This document shows positions 1-7,826 of a DNA stretch of 64,000 bases, in pieces. Numbering within the stretch: the first letter of the stretch is position 1; each line of letters starts with the position of its first letter. The position numbers and the translations under genes are program-made. Under the pieces are notes generated by a model, which was not told the origin of the DNA, ran no database searches, and was given only the letters and a program-made list of their open reading frames with translations. Origin of the DNA: JABCZH01 sp963803775 (GTDB lineage: Bacteria > Acidobacteriota > Terriglobia > Terriglobales > Acidobacteriaceae); assembly GCA_963803775.1 (NCBI GenBank), contig CAWDNS010000001.1, positions 620,001 through 684,000 of the forward strand, written 5' to 3'.

Positions 1-629
1 AGCTGATTAATCAGCTGGTTTTCCTGATCCAAGAGAGTGCCGGGATCTTTGCCCAGTTGTTGTAGCTGGCCGACCTGAGCGTTGATTTGGGCTATCTGCT
101 GGGTCAAGCTGTTAATTTGGGTGACAGACTGGGAAACGGACTGATTCAGGCTTTGCTGAATTGTGCCCAGGCTCTGCGCGTCCTGATTGAAGGAACTCAC
201 CAGATTCTGTGCGGCAGTAATGACGGATTGGCGTTGGGCTGGGTCGGAAGGATTTGTGGAGAGTTGACTGATGCTATTGAAAAAAGCAGTTAAGTTCGCG
301 CCAATTCCCTGCGTGGGATCCGAGAAAAGACCTTCTACCTGTTGCAGACCGCTTAGTTGAGTCTGCGAACCGCTTTGTTGGGTAGTCTGTTCGGCAATCA
401 ATAGCGACAGAACCTGACTGCGGACGCTTTGGATCTGTTGCAGGGTGACGCCCGTCCCCACGGTGAGGTTACCGGATTCAATGGGTGTCTGTTCAGTCAG
501 ATCGACCACCTCGCGGCTGTATCCCGGAGTCGAAGCGTTGGCGATGTTGTTGCTGGTAACGTTCAGCGCACCCTGGTCGACATCCAGAGCCTGAGCCGCA
601 ATCCACATCGCCGTGTTCAACGAACCCAT
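1..629 (-). CDS. flgK: Flagellar hook-associated protein 1 FlgK, N-terminal part (cut by window edge)
   Basis: FlgK is the first junction protein between the hook and the filament. About 209 residues are visible. The start is the ATG at 629, and the protein begins MGSLNTAMWIAAQAL followed by the rod/hook-family motif NNIANASTPGYSRE. A long Gln/Ser-rich coiled coil follows (LSGLQQVEGLFSDPTQG, then QSVSQSVTQINSLTQQI), as expected for FlgK. The reading frame stays open to base 1, so the C-terminus lies outside the window. It sits directly downstream of the FlgN-like chaperone and FlgM, and should be transcribed with them from a sigma-28-type promoter near 1368-1395. Confidence 0.93.
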   Translation of the reverse strand, partial: MGSLNTAMWIAAQALDVDQGALNVTSNNIANASTPGYSREVVDLTEQTPIESGNLTVGTGVTLQQIQSVRSQVLSLLIAEQTTQQSGSQTQLSGLQQVEGLFSDPTQGIGANLTAFFNSISQLSTNPSDPAQRQSVITAAQNLVSSFNQDAQSLGTIQQSLNQSVSQSVTQINSLTQQIAQINAQVGQLQQLGKDPGTLLDQENQLINQ

Positions 630-633
630 GGCA

Positions 634-1056
634 CTACACCTCGCAAGACAATGTTTGCAATGTTTCCGATGGGAGCGGCTCCTGACCATAGCCGTCTCCC
701 TGGTTGCCGTAGAGCGTCGACAGCAGATCCACTGATCTCTTTGAGCGCTTCACCACTCCCGCGTAAACCCGATTGATTTGGGCCAGGGCGACGTAGGCTT
801 CTTGAATCTGATCGCCGATTTCCAAAATCGCCGCTCCATACCTGCGCAGGTTCTTTTTTGCGAGCGCGGATGGTGTCCACTTCGTGGTCGCCAATTCGTT
901 GCAAATCCGCTCCTGGTTCGCTACGGCAATCTGAAGCTGGAGCAGATTGTTATGCTCGAGGGCGGAAATGGCAGCCGCAACCTCCCCGGTCAACAGGCGC
1001 ACCCGCGTCAGATGCTGTGTGTCCACCTTTTCACGAGTTAGGTCTGATTTCGGCAT
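634..1056 (-). CDS. flgN: FlgN-like flagellar export chaperone
   Basis: This 140-residue, mostly alpha-helical protein lies between flgM and flgK, the usual place for FlgN, the cytosolic chaperone that delivers FlgK and FlgL to the export gate. Visible features are the helical N-terminal two thirds (LLTGEVAAAISALEHNNLL, LQIAVANQERICNELA) and a C-terminal tail containing LSTLYGNQG. FlgN proteins diverge strongly, so the call rests on size, helical composition and position rather than on a diagnostic motif. The stop lies 4 bases before the flgK ATG, which suggests translational coupling. Confidence 0.7.
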   Translation of the reverse strand: MPKSDLTREKVDTQHLTRVRLLTGEVAAAISALEHNNLLQLQIAVANQERICNELATTKWTPSALAKKNLRRYGAAILEIGDQIQEAYVALAQINRVYAGVVKRSKRSVDLLSTLYGNQGDGYGQEPLPSETLQTLSCEV

Positions 1057-1062
1057 GTTGAC

Positions 1063-1335
1063 CTAAAAGTGCAGCATCGCCTCCGCGATAGCGCTTGGAT
1101 CCAGCTCATACTCTCCGTTGGAAACACTTTGTTGCAGACTGCCGACCTGATCGTGCCTGATGTCAGGCGTCTGCAATGCGCGCAAAGCCAGGCTGCTAAT
1201 GGTCACGGTGTCCTCCGGGAAGCTATCCCCATCGTTGCTGGGCGCCGGACGAGTCTTGCCAGCCGCGGCGGTGGAACTTGCTGCCGTTTCGTTTGAAACA
1301 CTCTGCAGATCGGGCGAATTTGGTCCTATTCTCAT
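1063..1335 (-). CDS. flgM: Anti-sigma-28 factor FlgM (copy 1)
   Basis: FlgM binds FliA and blocks it until it is secreted through the completed hook. The protein has 90 residues, the usual size. The N-terminal half is low-complexity and probably disordered. The C-terminal half is the conserved sigma-binding segment: VTISSLALRALQTPDIR, then VGSLQQSVSNGEYELDPSAI. It starts at the ATG at 1335 after an AAGGGG ribosome-binding site. It heads flgM-flgN-flgK and has a sigma-28-like promoter 30-60 bases upstream. A second FlgM-like gene lies at 31328-31618, with nearly the same C-terminal segment. Confidence 0.92.
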   Translation of the reverse strand: MRIGPNSPDLQSVSNETAASSTAAAGKTRPAPSNDGDSFPEDTVTISSLALRALQTPDIRHDQVGSLQQSVSNGEYELDPSAIAEAMLHF

Positions 1336-1367
1336 AAGAGCCCCTTGAGTCGCTGAACGTCAGTTCA

Positions 1368-1395
1368 TAATCGGCAGTTGTCCCGGCAAACTCCA
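1368..1395 (-). promoter_or_regulatory. Sigma-28 (FliA) type promoter for flgM-flgN-flgK
   Basis: On the minus strand a -35 box TGGAGTTT (consensus TAAAGTTT) is followed, with 16 bases between its first four bases and the next box, by GCCGATTA (consensus GCCGATAA). The spacing is the same as in the four other sigma-28 candidates in the window. The predicted start lies about 25 bases before the flgM ATG. Late-gene control of flgM, flgN and flgK by FliA matches other flagellar hierarchies. Confidence 0.7.
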
Positions 1396-1412
1396 CTCAC
1401 TCTAACTGCTTA

Positions 1413-1859
1413 CTAGTCTTTAGCTTGCGAGCTACCCAAACTCGCTCCACTGGTCTTAAGCTGGTTACCATGGTTACCCTCATGGTTTGGCGCATCCGCC
1501 GCTGCCCGATCTGCTTCCGTGGCTTTCAAACGCTTGCTGATCATGGCCGCAATTCCGATGCCGCCGGCTTTGCTCAAAGCCCCACTCAAGAACTGGCAGC
1601 CGATACTCTGAAATTGATCGTGGCCAGGGTCGGTATTCTCGGACGGATCGCCTCCGGGCAGGGTGGCAAATGACTTTTCTGCCTTTTCGAGCCATTCCCC
1701 CAGCAAAATGCTTTCAAAGTCTCGTGCCGCCTTGTCGATCTTCCCTGCGTCCGTGTTCTGCGTTTGCCCCTTCAACACGCGAAGGGCTTGCGCGCTCCTG
1801 GCCTGATTCAAGTCCTGGTTTGTGACCGCGGATGTGCCCAACGCGAATTGCGAGCTCAC
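1413..1859 (-). CDS. flgJ: Rod-binding protein, FlgJ N-terminal type without muramidase domain
   Basis: The 148-residue protein matches the FlgJ rod-scaffold domain: AARDFESILLGEWLEKAEKS, then a segment around FQSIGCQFLSGALSKAGGIGIAAMI. The C-terminal peptidoglycan hydrolase of enterobacterial FlgJ is missing, and the protein ends in a polar tail. Peptidoglycan opening for the rod must therefore be supplied by another enzyme not seen here. The start overlaps the flgI stop by 4 bases (ATGA), so the two are translationally coupled. It is the last gene of the flgF-flgG-flgA-flgH-flgI-flgJ run. Confidence 0.88.
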   Translation of the reverse strand: MSSQFALGTSAVTNQDLNQARSAQALRVLKGQTQNTDAGKIDKAARDFESILLGEWLEKAEKSFATLPGGDPSENTDPGHDQFQSIGCQFLSGALSKAGGIGIAAMISKRLKATEADRAAADAPNHEGNHGNQLKTSGASLGSSQAKD

Positions 1860-2995
1860 AAGACCTCCAATTCAGCCTGCAGTCCGCCAGCGGCCTTAAT
1901 CGCCTGCAGGATGGCGACAATGTCATGCGCGCTCGCACCCATAGCGTGCAGACCGTTAATCAGTTCCTCCACGCTCGCGCCTTCGTTCAAGGCGATGGAA
2001 CGAGCTGGGCCCTCCTTGGCCTCCAGATCGGTTTGCGGTACGACCTCAGTCTTGCCGACCCTCGCAAAGGGCGCGGGTTGGGAAACCACAAACGCCGTCG
2101 TAATTTGAACGGTGAGGTCTCCGTGCAGGACCGAGACCGGTGATAGTTTTACGTCGCCGCCCATCACAATCGTCCCGGTGCGTTCGTTCATCACCACTTT
2201 GGCGGGCGGGTGAACCATGATGGCCAGGTTCTGCACTCGCGAAATGAGCAGAGGAACAGATGCGATGCCTGACTGAGCAACGTTGACATCCACGCGGCGG
2301 CTATCGACAAATGACGCCACACTCTTCCCGAAATCCTGATTAATAGCAGCGGTTACGTCACGTGCGGCGGTGAAATCAGGTTCACGGAGAACCAGCGACA
2401 CGGTCGTCAGATGACTCAGGTCGAACGAAGTATCACGTTCCACGATCGCACCGGCAGGAATTCGGCCGACGGTTACGTGATTCACCGCTTTAGAGTTGCC
2501 GCCTCCACCGACGGTATACCCCCCCAAGGTCAGCGGTCCTTGCGCTTCCGCATAGATGGCGCCATCCGAAGCGTGCATGGCGGTAAGCAGGAGCACTCCG
2601 CCTTCCAGGCTCTTGGCATCGCCCACTGAAGACACCGTGACATCGAAGGTCGTCCCCGGCCGCGCGAACGACGGCAGGGATGCGGTGACCATCACCGCGG
2701 CCACATTGCGAACCTGTACCGATGCGGGGGCAATCTGTACTCCCAAACGTTGCAACACATTGGCCAGAGTCTGAGTGGTGAACAGAGTCTGTTGGCTATC
2801 TCCGGTACGCTTCAAGCCCACCACTACGCCATACCCGATCAGGGGATTCTCCCGCACTCCACTGATGGTGGTAAGGTCCCGCACCATTACTTGACGGTTA
2901 GGTGCGGTTTCGGCAGCGGACAGCGCAGTAAGCGCGAACCAACACAAGGTTGCCGCGAGAACTCGTAAACCTGAATTCGTGAACTTTTTTGTCAT
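1856..2995 (-). CDS. flgI: Flagellar P-ring protein FlgI
   Basis: FlgI forms the P ring around the rod in the peptidoglycan layer. The start is the ATG at 2995, which gives a 379-residue precursor with a Sec signal peptide (about residues 1-28, ending LTALSAAE) behind an AAGAGA site. An in-frame TTG at 3034 would add 13 residues and overlap flgH, and it spoils the signal peptide. Family hallmarks are VRDLTTISGVRENPLIGYG, VGLKRTGDSQ, the VRNVAAVMVTASLP segment, and the C-terminal LNEGASVEELINGLHAMG. Secretion to the periplasm and P-ring assembly should need FlgA, encoded two genes upstream. Confidence 0.96.
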   Translation of the reverse strand: MTKKFTNSGLRVLAATLCWFALTALSAAETAPNRQVMVRDLTTISGVRENPLIGYGVVVGLKRTGDSQQTLFTTQTLANVLQRLGVQIAPASVQVRNVAAVMVTASLPSFARPGTTFDVTVSSVGDAKSLEGGVLLLTAMHASDGAIYAEAQGPLTLGGYTVGGGGNSKAVNHVTVGRIPAGAIVERDTSFDLSHLTTVSLVLREPDFTAARDVTAAINQDFGKSVASFVDSRRVDVNVAQSGIASVPLLISRVQNLAIMVHPPAKVVMNERTGTIVMGGDVKLSPVSVLHGDLTVQITTAFVVSQPAPFARVGKTEVVPQTDLEAKEGPARSIALNEGASVEELINGLHAMGASAHDIVAILQAIKAAGGLQAELEVL

Positions 2996-3015
2996 TCGTA
3001 GTATCTCTTGCACTG

Positions 3016-3732
3016 TTACCACCCGATCAGCCAAAGCAATGTCCGCATGATAGGATTCGGACGGGCGATCGAATCCGTAACCACTCCCTTGCCCTTGAGT
3101 TCAATTTCAAGGTTCGACAGCGAAGTGGAAGCGACCGTGTTATTCGGCCCAATGTCTCCCGGCCGCAACACTCCGCGCACCAGCATGGTCTCGTGCTGGC
3201 TATTAATGAGGACGTGGCGCTCAGCTTCGACAATGAGGTTGCCGTTCGGCAGCAAAGCAATGACGTGTCCAGTGACTGTCGTGGTCAAGTTGGATCCAGC
3301 CGAAGTCTCACCTTTCCCTTGTAGTTGAGTGGCAGATGTTGCCCCGAATAGCGGATTCACTCCGTTCGTCGAAAGCTTACCGGGCAGTGCAGTAATCGCG
3401 GAACTGGTCGAGAATGATCGCTGCGAGTTTACATCTCCGGTGGACTGCGCCGAGGTTTGTTCGAGTACCACCAGGGTGAGCGTGTCGCCCACGTTGCGGG
3501 CTTTGTAGTCCGCGCTCAACTCGTTGTAGGCGCCCCCCGCCACCCACAGGCTGCCCATCGTAGTTGGGATCAGGGCATGTTCTTCCTGTTGTTGCACGCG
3601 GGCGATGTAGGCGGCGCGTGTTTGCTGCGCATCCTTGTCGGTCGTCTTCGCCATCAGCAATGGCGACCCCGCGAGAAACATGATTTCCAGCAACAACGCA
3701 ATTCCGCGCCGCAGTAAGCCCCCGAGTTTCAT
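3016..3732 (-). CDS. flgH: Flagellar L-ring protein FlgH
   Basis: FlgH forms the outer-membrane L ring. At 238 residues it has normal length. It shows SLWVAGGAYNELSADYKARNVGDTLTL, with the conserved DRRARNVGD-type block, VTGHVIALLPNGNLIVEAE, and the C-terminal R-P-N-P-I-M-R segment. The N-terminus is hydrophobic (RRGIALLLEIMFLAGSPLLMA) and looks like a signal peptide, but it contains no cysteine. The lipobox that anchors enterobacterial FlgH in the outer membrane is therefore absent. It lies between flgA and flgI and ends 20 bases before the flgI ATG. Confidence 0.95.
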   Translation of the reverse strand: MKLGGLLRRGIALLLEIMFLAGSPLLMAKTTDKDAQQTRAAYIARVQQQEEHALIPTTMGSLWVAGGAYNELSADYKARNVGDTLTLVVLEQTSAQSTGDVNSQRSFSTSSAITALPGKLSTNGVNPLFGATSATQLQGKGETSAGSNLTTTVTGHVIALLPNGNLIVEAERHVLINSQHETMLVRGVLRPGDIGPNNTVASTSLSNLEIELKGKGVVTDSIARPNPIMRTLLWLIGW

Positions 3733-3745
3733 TTCCTGTCCCGTC

Positions 3746-4333
3746 TCAAAGTGCGGTGGCCTTTAACAATCCCGGCCCCACAATCTCTGCTTTATAAAAT
3801 CGTTTGTGATCCGCGCTTGCGACACGAATCCTTTGTCCGCGCTGACCGTTCTCCAGGCAGACTACAGGCATCGTGATCCTGAGCCCTTTGTCCGCAAAGG
3901 TCAGAGTCGCCGGATCTCCGGATCGCATGAGAGGCTTCTCCGCGGGCATTTCAAGCGCGGAGTGCTTCGCATCTGCCTCCGTGTCCGCTGCCATTGTTTG
4001 ACCGGACTTGACTGCCGTCCCACCTTGGTTGATCACAACGTAGAACGGCAGACAAACCCGTGGATCATGGCAACGCAACTCGACTTTCAACTTGTCTTCC
4101 TGCCAATGCGTGACCTGAACGACCTCCAACCATGCATCTCGAACCGTGGAAGTAACTTGAGAAAGAAGCTGTACTTGCCCGGCGCTGACCTTCCAGCCTG
4201 CTCCTGCCATGGCGCTCACGACATGTTGCGGCGTGATGGCAATCCGATTCTGCTGAGATTGTCCAGCCGCCGGGATGAGAGTCCCGAGCAAGATCGCCAG
4301 AATGAAGCTTGCGGAATTTCTTGGCATGGTCAT
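3746..4333 (-). CDS. flgA: P-ring assembly chaperone FlgA
   Basis: FlgA is the periplasmic chaperone for P-ring assembly. The C-terminal third carries the SAF-like core with a GQRGQRIRV segment and the ending YKAEIVGPGLLKATAL, typical of FlgA. The N-terminus is a Sec signal peptide (MPRNSASFILAILLGTLIPA). The ATG at 4333 was preferred. A TTG at 4354 and an ATG at 4327 are in frame, and no ribosome-binding site decides between them. It lies between flgG and flgH. Confidence 0.85.
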   Translation of the reverse strand: MTMPRNSASFILAILLGTLIPAAGQSQQNRIAITPQHVVSAMAGAGWKVSAGQVQLLSQVTSTVRDAWLEVVQVTHWQEDKLKVELRCHDPRVCLPFYVVINQGGTAVKSGQTMAADTEADAKHSALEMPAEKPLMRSGDPATLTFADKGLRITMPVVCLENGQRGQRIRVASADHKRFYKAEIVGPGLLKATAL

Positions 4334-4372
4334 GGTCCGATCAGTTTCGGTCAATCCATCTCAATTGATCAA

Positions 4373-5164
4373 TCAGCGACCCATTTGCGCCAGATCCTGC
4401 AACATCTGGTCAGCCGAGGTTACAACTCGCGAATTGGATTCATAGGCGCGCTGCGCGACAATTAACTGCACGAACTCGGACACGATATCCACGTTCGACT
4501 GTTCCAGCATGCCCTGTTGCAGCGTGCCTAGTCCCTCCGCCGATCCTGGCGCTCCGACAATTGGATCGCCTGAAGCAGTGGTTGCCAGAAACAGGTTGTT
4601 GCCCACGCTGTTCAAGCCGCCTGGGTTCGGAAACATGGCGAGCTGGATGCTGCCCACTTGCTGGGCCGCGGTCTGTCCAGTTTCCGTGACTGACACGGTT
4701 CCGTCGGACCCCACCGTTATGCTGGTGGCGTTGGCCGGGATGGTGATACTGGGCTGCAGAGGATTTCCATTTGCAGTCACGATATTTCCCTGCGCGTCCA
4801 GATTGAAAGAACCTGCCCGGGTGTAAGCGATCGAACCATCCGGCAAGGTCACTTGAAAGAAGCCCAAGCCTTGAATTGCCAGGTCCATAGGATTGCCGGT
4901 GGAGCTGAAGTTTCCCTGAGTCTGTAGCACTTCCGAAGCTGTAGGCATGGTTCCAAGTCCGACCTGAAGGCCAGCGGCGACCGTGGTTTGCTGGGTGGCG
5001 GCAGCGCCTGGCATGATCACATTCTGATAAACCAGATCCGAAAACTGCAGCCTGCGGCCATAGAAACCGGCAGTGCTGGAGTTGGCCAGGTTGTTGGCGA
5101 TGTTGTCGAGGTTCAGTTGCTGGGCCACCATCCCGCTGGCGGCAGTGTAAAGAGCACGAAGCAT
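4373..5164 (-). CDS. flgG: Flagellar distal-rod protein FlgG
   Basis: The 263-residue FlgG builds the distal rod. The N-terminus MLRALYTAASGMVAQQLNL with DNIANNLANSSTAGFYGRR is the typical FlgG signature. The centre has LAIQGLGFFQVTLPDGS with YTRAGSFNLDAQGN, and the C-terminus ends with the conserved helix SNVDIVSEFVQLIVAQRAYE. A GGGGAATATC ribosome-binding site precedes the ATG. It is 14 bases downstream of flgF in the same transcript. Confidence 0.97.
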   Translation of the reverse strand: MLRALYTAASGMVAQQLNLDNIANNLANSSTAGFYGRRLQFSDLVYQNVIMPGAAATQQTTVAAGLQVGLGTMPTASEVLQTQGNFSSTGNPMDLAIQGLGFFQVTLPDGSIAYTRAGSFNLDAQGNIVTANGNPLQPSITIPANATSITVGSDGTVSVTETGQTAAQQVGSIQLAMFPNPGGLNSVGNNLFLATTASGDPIVGAPGSAEGLGTLQQGMLEQSNVDIVSEFVQLIVAQRAYESNSRVVTSADQMLQDLAQMGR

Positions 5165-5178
5165 GATATTCCCCTTTT

Positions 5179-5925
5179 CTATTGTGCCGGTGTGACTCGC
5201 GGCAAATCCTGGGCCGCGACTTGGTTCATATCGGTATGAAACATGGATAGAGCCCGCTGCATCAGTTCGGCGTATCTCTGGAGCGTCACTAGTTCCACCG
5301 CACTGGCGACCGCATTGACGTTCGAAGATTCCAGACTTCCTTGCTGGATACTTGCTCCCGATGCCGCCACGTCACTCTTTGGCGGCGCAGAATAGTAGGT
5401 CGAACCTACGTTGGTCAGGTTGGTACCGGCGGGGAAATCCACAACCTTAAGCTGTCCGGCCACCGCTCCATTGACGGAGATCGTCCCGTCGCTGCTGACC
5501 GAGACGGGGCCGCCGACGATATCGATGGGGCCGGAATCGCCGAGCACGGGGTCACCCTCGGCGGTCACCAGCTTGCCTTTTGGAGACACATGAAAACTGC
5601 CGTTGCGGGTGAAGACTTGGCCGGCCGCCGTCTGGGCCACAAAGAAACCCGAACCTTGAATCGCAAGGTCCAGGTCGTTGCCGGTTTTCTCCAAGCTACC
5701 TTGAGTGAAATCAAGCTCGCTGCCGCCAAGAACCGAATAGTTGTTGATGGCCTGGTTCAATCCTGACATCGGGAGAGCGGAAGAACTCGCCAGCAGGGAG
5801 CGAAATATCTCATGCTGTGCGCGAAAACCAGGAGTGCTGACGTTGGCAATGTTGTTGGCGACCAGGTCGAGCGCCTGGCTCCGTCCCATGAGGGCGGTGC
5901 ATGCTGCGTAGAAACCGCTGTCCAT
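5179..5925 (-). CDS. flgF: Flagellar proximal-rod protein FlgF
   Basis: This FlgF/FlgG-family protein has the N-terminus MDSGFYAACTALMGRSQALD and VANNIANVSTPGFRAQ, then LAIQGSGFFVAQTAAGQ and a C-terminal helix beginning SSNVNAVASAVELVTLQRY. The first-gene position before flgG and the MDxxxYxA start favour FlgF. The ATG at 5925 is chosen. A TTG four codons upstream lies inside the predicted sigma-54 promoter. The predicted transcription start (about 5927) is only about two bases before this ATG, so the mRNA may be almost leaderless. Confidence 0.93.
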   Translation of the reverse strand: MDSGFYAACTALMGRSQALDLVANNIANVSTPGFRAQHEIFRSLLASSSALPMSGLNQAINNYSVLGGSELDFTQGSLEKTGNDLDLAIQGSGFFVAQTAAGQVFTRNGSFHVSPKGKLVTAEGDPVLGDSGPIDIVGGPVSVSSDGTISVNGAVAGQLKVVDFPAGTNLTNVGSTYYSAPPKSDVAASGASIQQGSLESSNVNAVASAVELVTLQRYAELMQRALSMFHTDMNQVAAQDLPRVTPAQ

Positions 5926-5937
5926 GCCAAAGAGCAA

Positions 5938-5953
5938 AGCACGGGGACGGCCA
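5938..5953 (-). promoter_or_regulatory. Sigma-54 type promoter before flgF operon
   Basis: The minus strand reads TGGCCGTCCCCGTGCT, with GG and GC separated by exactly 10 bases, the defining -24/-12 spacing of sigma-54 promoters. It shares TGGC-N7-CGTGC with the sites before fliM and the histidine kinase. A degenerate copy of the flagellar palindrome lies about 130 bases upstream (6077-6094). Confidence 0.75.
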
Positions 5954-6076
5954 TAGAAGAGCGCATCGGGTTGGCTGTAAGTGATTGAACCACGGTCGTG
6001 CGTCGTCGCCGGATGAGGTATAGATTAGACGACGAACAGCTGTCGTGAGATGAACCGAGCAGGACGATCAGAATTT

Positions 6077-6094
6077 CTAACCGTCATCTGCCGA
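6077..6094. promoter_or_regulatory. Degenerate enhancer-like palindrome upstream of flgF
   Basis: On the minus strand TCGGCAGATGACGGTTAG matches 13 of 18 positions of the site at 29387-29405 (TAGGCAGATGTTGCCTAG). Its distance of about 130 bases upstream of a sigma-54 promoter is usual for an NtrC-type activator site. The second half-site is poorly conserved. Confidence 0.45.
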
Positions 6095-6117
6095 TTTGTT
6101 TGACGTTCCCGATCGCG

Positions 6118-6864
6118 CTAAGACCATGCCCAGGCTGAACGCATCGGCGTCCCCGTAGACTCCCATCGCGCCGCGCGCTCGTCGGCCATATTGACGACCC
6201 TCAGCAGAAAATGGGCCTGCTGCGAAGTGCAGGCCCTGTCGTCGCCCCGGATCACATCCGCCACGACGACTGGAAGCTGCCACGCTTTCGCCATCTGATA
6301 CCCGAGATCCCCTGTACAACTCTGCATCCATTCCGGCATTTCCCAGCCAAGCACCCCAGGAAGCGCGCCCAGATGGCGCAGGAGACCGGCCACGTAGGCG
6401 GCTTCTCGATTCATGGGAGTGGTTTCGCCTGCCAGTTCTTCGCAAATGCGCGCGGTCAAGCGGGCATGCATCCAGAATTGTTCGCGGGCCTGTGGAACAT
6501 CATTCTGCGGCTGAAGCGGATTCAATTTAGTTGCTGCTGCCAGGCTCTTCAGCCTATCCAGGCCAATTTGGACGATAAGATCCCCGACGTTCAGGATGCT
6601 TGTAGGTCGTCCATTGCGCTCCACGGCCGCCAGCCGAAACAGCTGAGCCGTCAAGCCAACGTCATTGCGAATGACGTCGGTGATAGCGTGCAGATCCGCA
6701 AGGTGACAAGACAATAGCAGACGCAGCAGAAGGACTGCGTCGGGCATAGCCGGAGGAAGTGGGAACTCGGTGACTTGTAAAGCTACCGGTAGGGAGCTTT
6801 CAGGGCTGCGCCCAGGATCGCACACCGCGAGAAGTAATTCGTTTGGTTTGCCGTCTGTCAGCAT
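6118..6864 (-). CDS. HDOD-domain signalling protein
   Basis: The 248-residue protein consists largely of an HDOD domain, a degenerate HD-fold usually found in bacterial signalling. Segments typical of the family are FPLPPAMPDAVLLLRLLL, ITDVIRNDVGLTAQLFRLA, VGDLIVQIGLDRLKSLAAA, WMHARLTARICEELA and AYVAGLLRHLGALPGV. The invariant HD metal pair of active HD phosphohydrolases is not evident, as expected for HDOD. It is the last gene after fliA and the MshEN-like gene, and it has its own sigma-28-type promoter. A role in motility-linked signalling is inferred; the partner is unknown. Confidence 0.82.
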   Translation of the reverse strand: MLTDGKPNELLLAVCDPGRSPESSLPVALQVTEFPLPPAMPDAVLLLRLLLSCHLADLHAITDVIRNDVGLTAQLFRLAAVERNGRPTSILNVGDLIVQIGLDRLKSLAAATKLNPLQPQNDVPQAREQFWMHARLTARICEELAGETTPMNREAAYVAGLLRHLGALPGVLGWEMPEWMQSCTGDLGYQMAKAWQLPVVVADVIRGDDRACTSQQAHFLLRVVNMADERAARWESTGTPMRSAWAWS

Positions 6865-6883
6865 CAGGATGCCTCGCTGACAT

Positions 6884-6911
6884 TAATCGGCATAGGACGC
6901 TCGAACCTTTA
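6884..6911 (-). promoter_or_regulatory. Sigma-28 type promoter before the HDOD gene
   Basis: The minus strand reads TAAAGGTT, then, 16 bases after TAAA, GCCGATTA. This matches the FliA consensus at the -35 TAAA and at 7 of 8 bases of the -10 box. The predicted start is about 15-20 bases before the HDOD ATG at 6864, which has a GCGAGG ribosome-binding site. Confidence 0.75.
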
Positions 6912-6928
6912 GCGCCCCTCACCCGGTT

Positions 6929-7774
6929 CTAACGGTCCTGCAACCGGAACAACAGATCGATTTCCTGACGACCCACAACCCGCACCCAAAGATAGTCGCG
7001 GCACATTCCAAAGCGTGCCCGTTCGGCACCGATCTGGTTTACATAATTCCGGACCAGTCCGGCGATCTCGACGGTTCCGCTGGGGCGATCGAAGAGAATC
7101 TCGTTTTCTGTTGCCGTGAGATTGCATAGTTGGATCCCGCGGCGGTACTCGCTCGCGGTAATGAAGCACGGGCTGGCGGAGCAGGAAGTGATGTGCTCGA
7201 TGGTGTAAAGAATATGGTGCTGGACGCGGCTGACAAAACCCACCATCAATCTTTTTCCGATTTCCGAGTAATGAACCGGCAACATTCCGTATTGCTCCAG
7301 CAATCGCCGCGGAATGCGGACCTCCGCCGGCAATGGCCGGTCGCCCAATGTGAATACCGGGGACGCCCATTGCGCTGCCACCGCCGAAGTAACCTGTTGT
7401 TCCGTGGCGAAACCGAGTTCCTGCACCGTCTCGCCGAGGTTCGCTCCGCTTGCCTTTTGCTGCTCGAGCGCAACTTTGAGCTGGTCGTGAGTCAGTATGT
7501 CGCGAGACAAAAGCAGGAGCCCAAGCGGCATGCGCAATGCCGGCGCCCTTTCCTGACTATGTCGCGAAGACAGCAGTTCCACGATCTTTTTGCGAGCGCC
7601 GTTCTCAAAACACTCCGGACTACAAAACCATTCCTCCGCCAGCCATACGCCGAAATGGCGCTTGGAGACCGCATGCTTTAAGACATTGCCCTGGCATCCG
7701 GCGTTGGCACAGCCGGGTGAGGTCTTCCACTTGAACACCGTCTTCGTCAACTCCTGGAGGCCAAACCTGCTCAT
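6929..7774 (-). CDS. MshEN-like (GspE N-terminal type) domain protein, possible c-di-GMP effector
   Basis: This 281-residue protein starts at the ATG at 7774. A longer reading to 7939 would overlap fliA. The centre carries two tandem repeats of the GspE/MshE N-terminal type: PLGLLLLSRDILTHDQLKVA and LGETVQELGFATEQQVTSAV. MshEN modules of this kind bind cyclic di-GMP in characterised ATPases, but no ATPase domain follows here. The N-terminus has paired cysteines (CANAGC and CSPEC) resembling a small zinc site. It lies directly after fliA in the flagellar export operon. c-di-GMP binding is an inference. Confidence 0.68.
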   Translation of the reverse strand: MSRFGLQELTKTVFKWKTSPGCANAGCQGNVLKHAVSKRHFGVWLAEEWFCSPECFENGARKKIVELLSSRHSQERAPALRMPLGLLLLSRDILTHDQLKVALEQQKASGANLGETVQELGFATEQQVTSAVAAQWASPVFTLGDRPLPAEVRIPRRLLEQYGMLPVHYSEIGKRLMVGFVSRVQHHILYTIEHITSCSASPCFITASEYRRGIQLCNLTATENEILFDRPSGTVEIAGLVRNYVNQIGAERARFGMCRDYLWVRVVGRQEIDLLFRLQDR

Positions 7775-7826
7775 GATCAATCTTTGTCCTGTTCCGCCCG
7801 CAAATGGGGCCCAGCTAATAAAATGG

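Noticed and set aside
1..16. Perfect 16-base palindrome AGCTGATTAATCAGCT
   Set aside because: It lies inside flgK coding sequence with no other copy seen and is explained by codons for a leucine- and asparagine-containing helix.
6077..6445. Minus-strand 122-residue frame overlapping the HDOD gene
   Set aside because: It is a shifted frame of the HDOD coding region with Arg/Ser-rich shadow composition.
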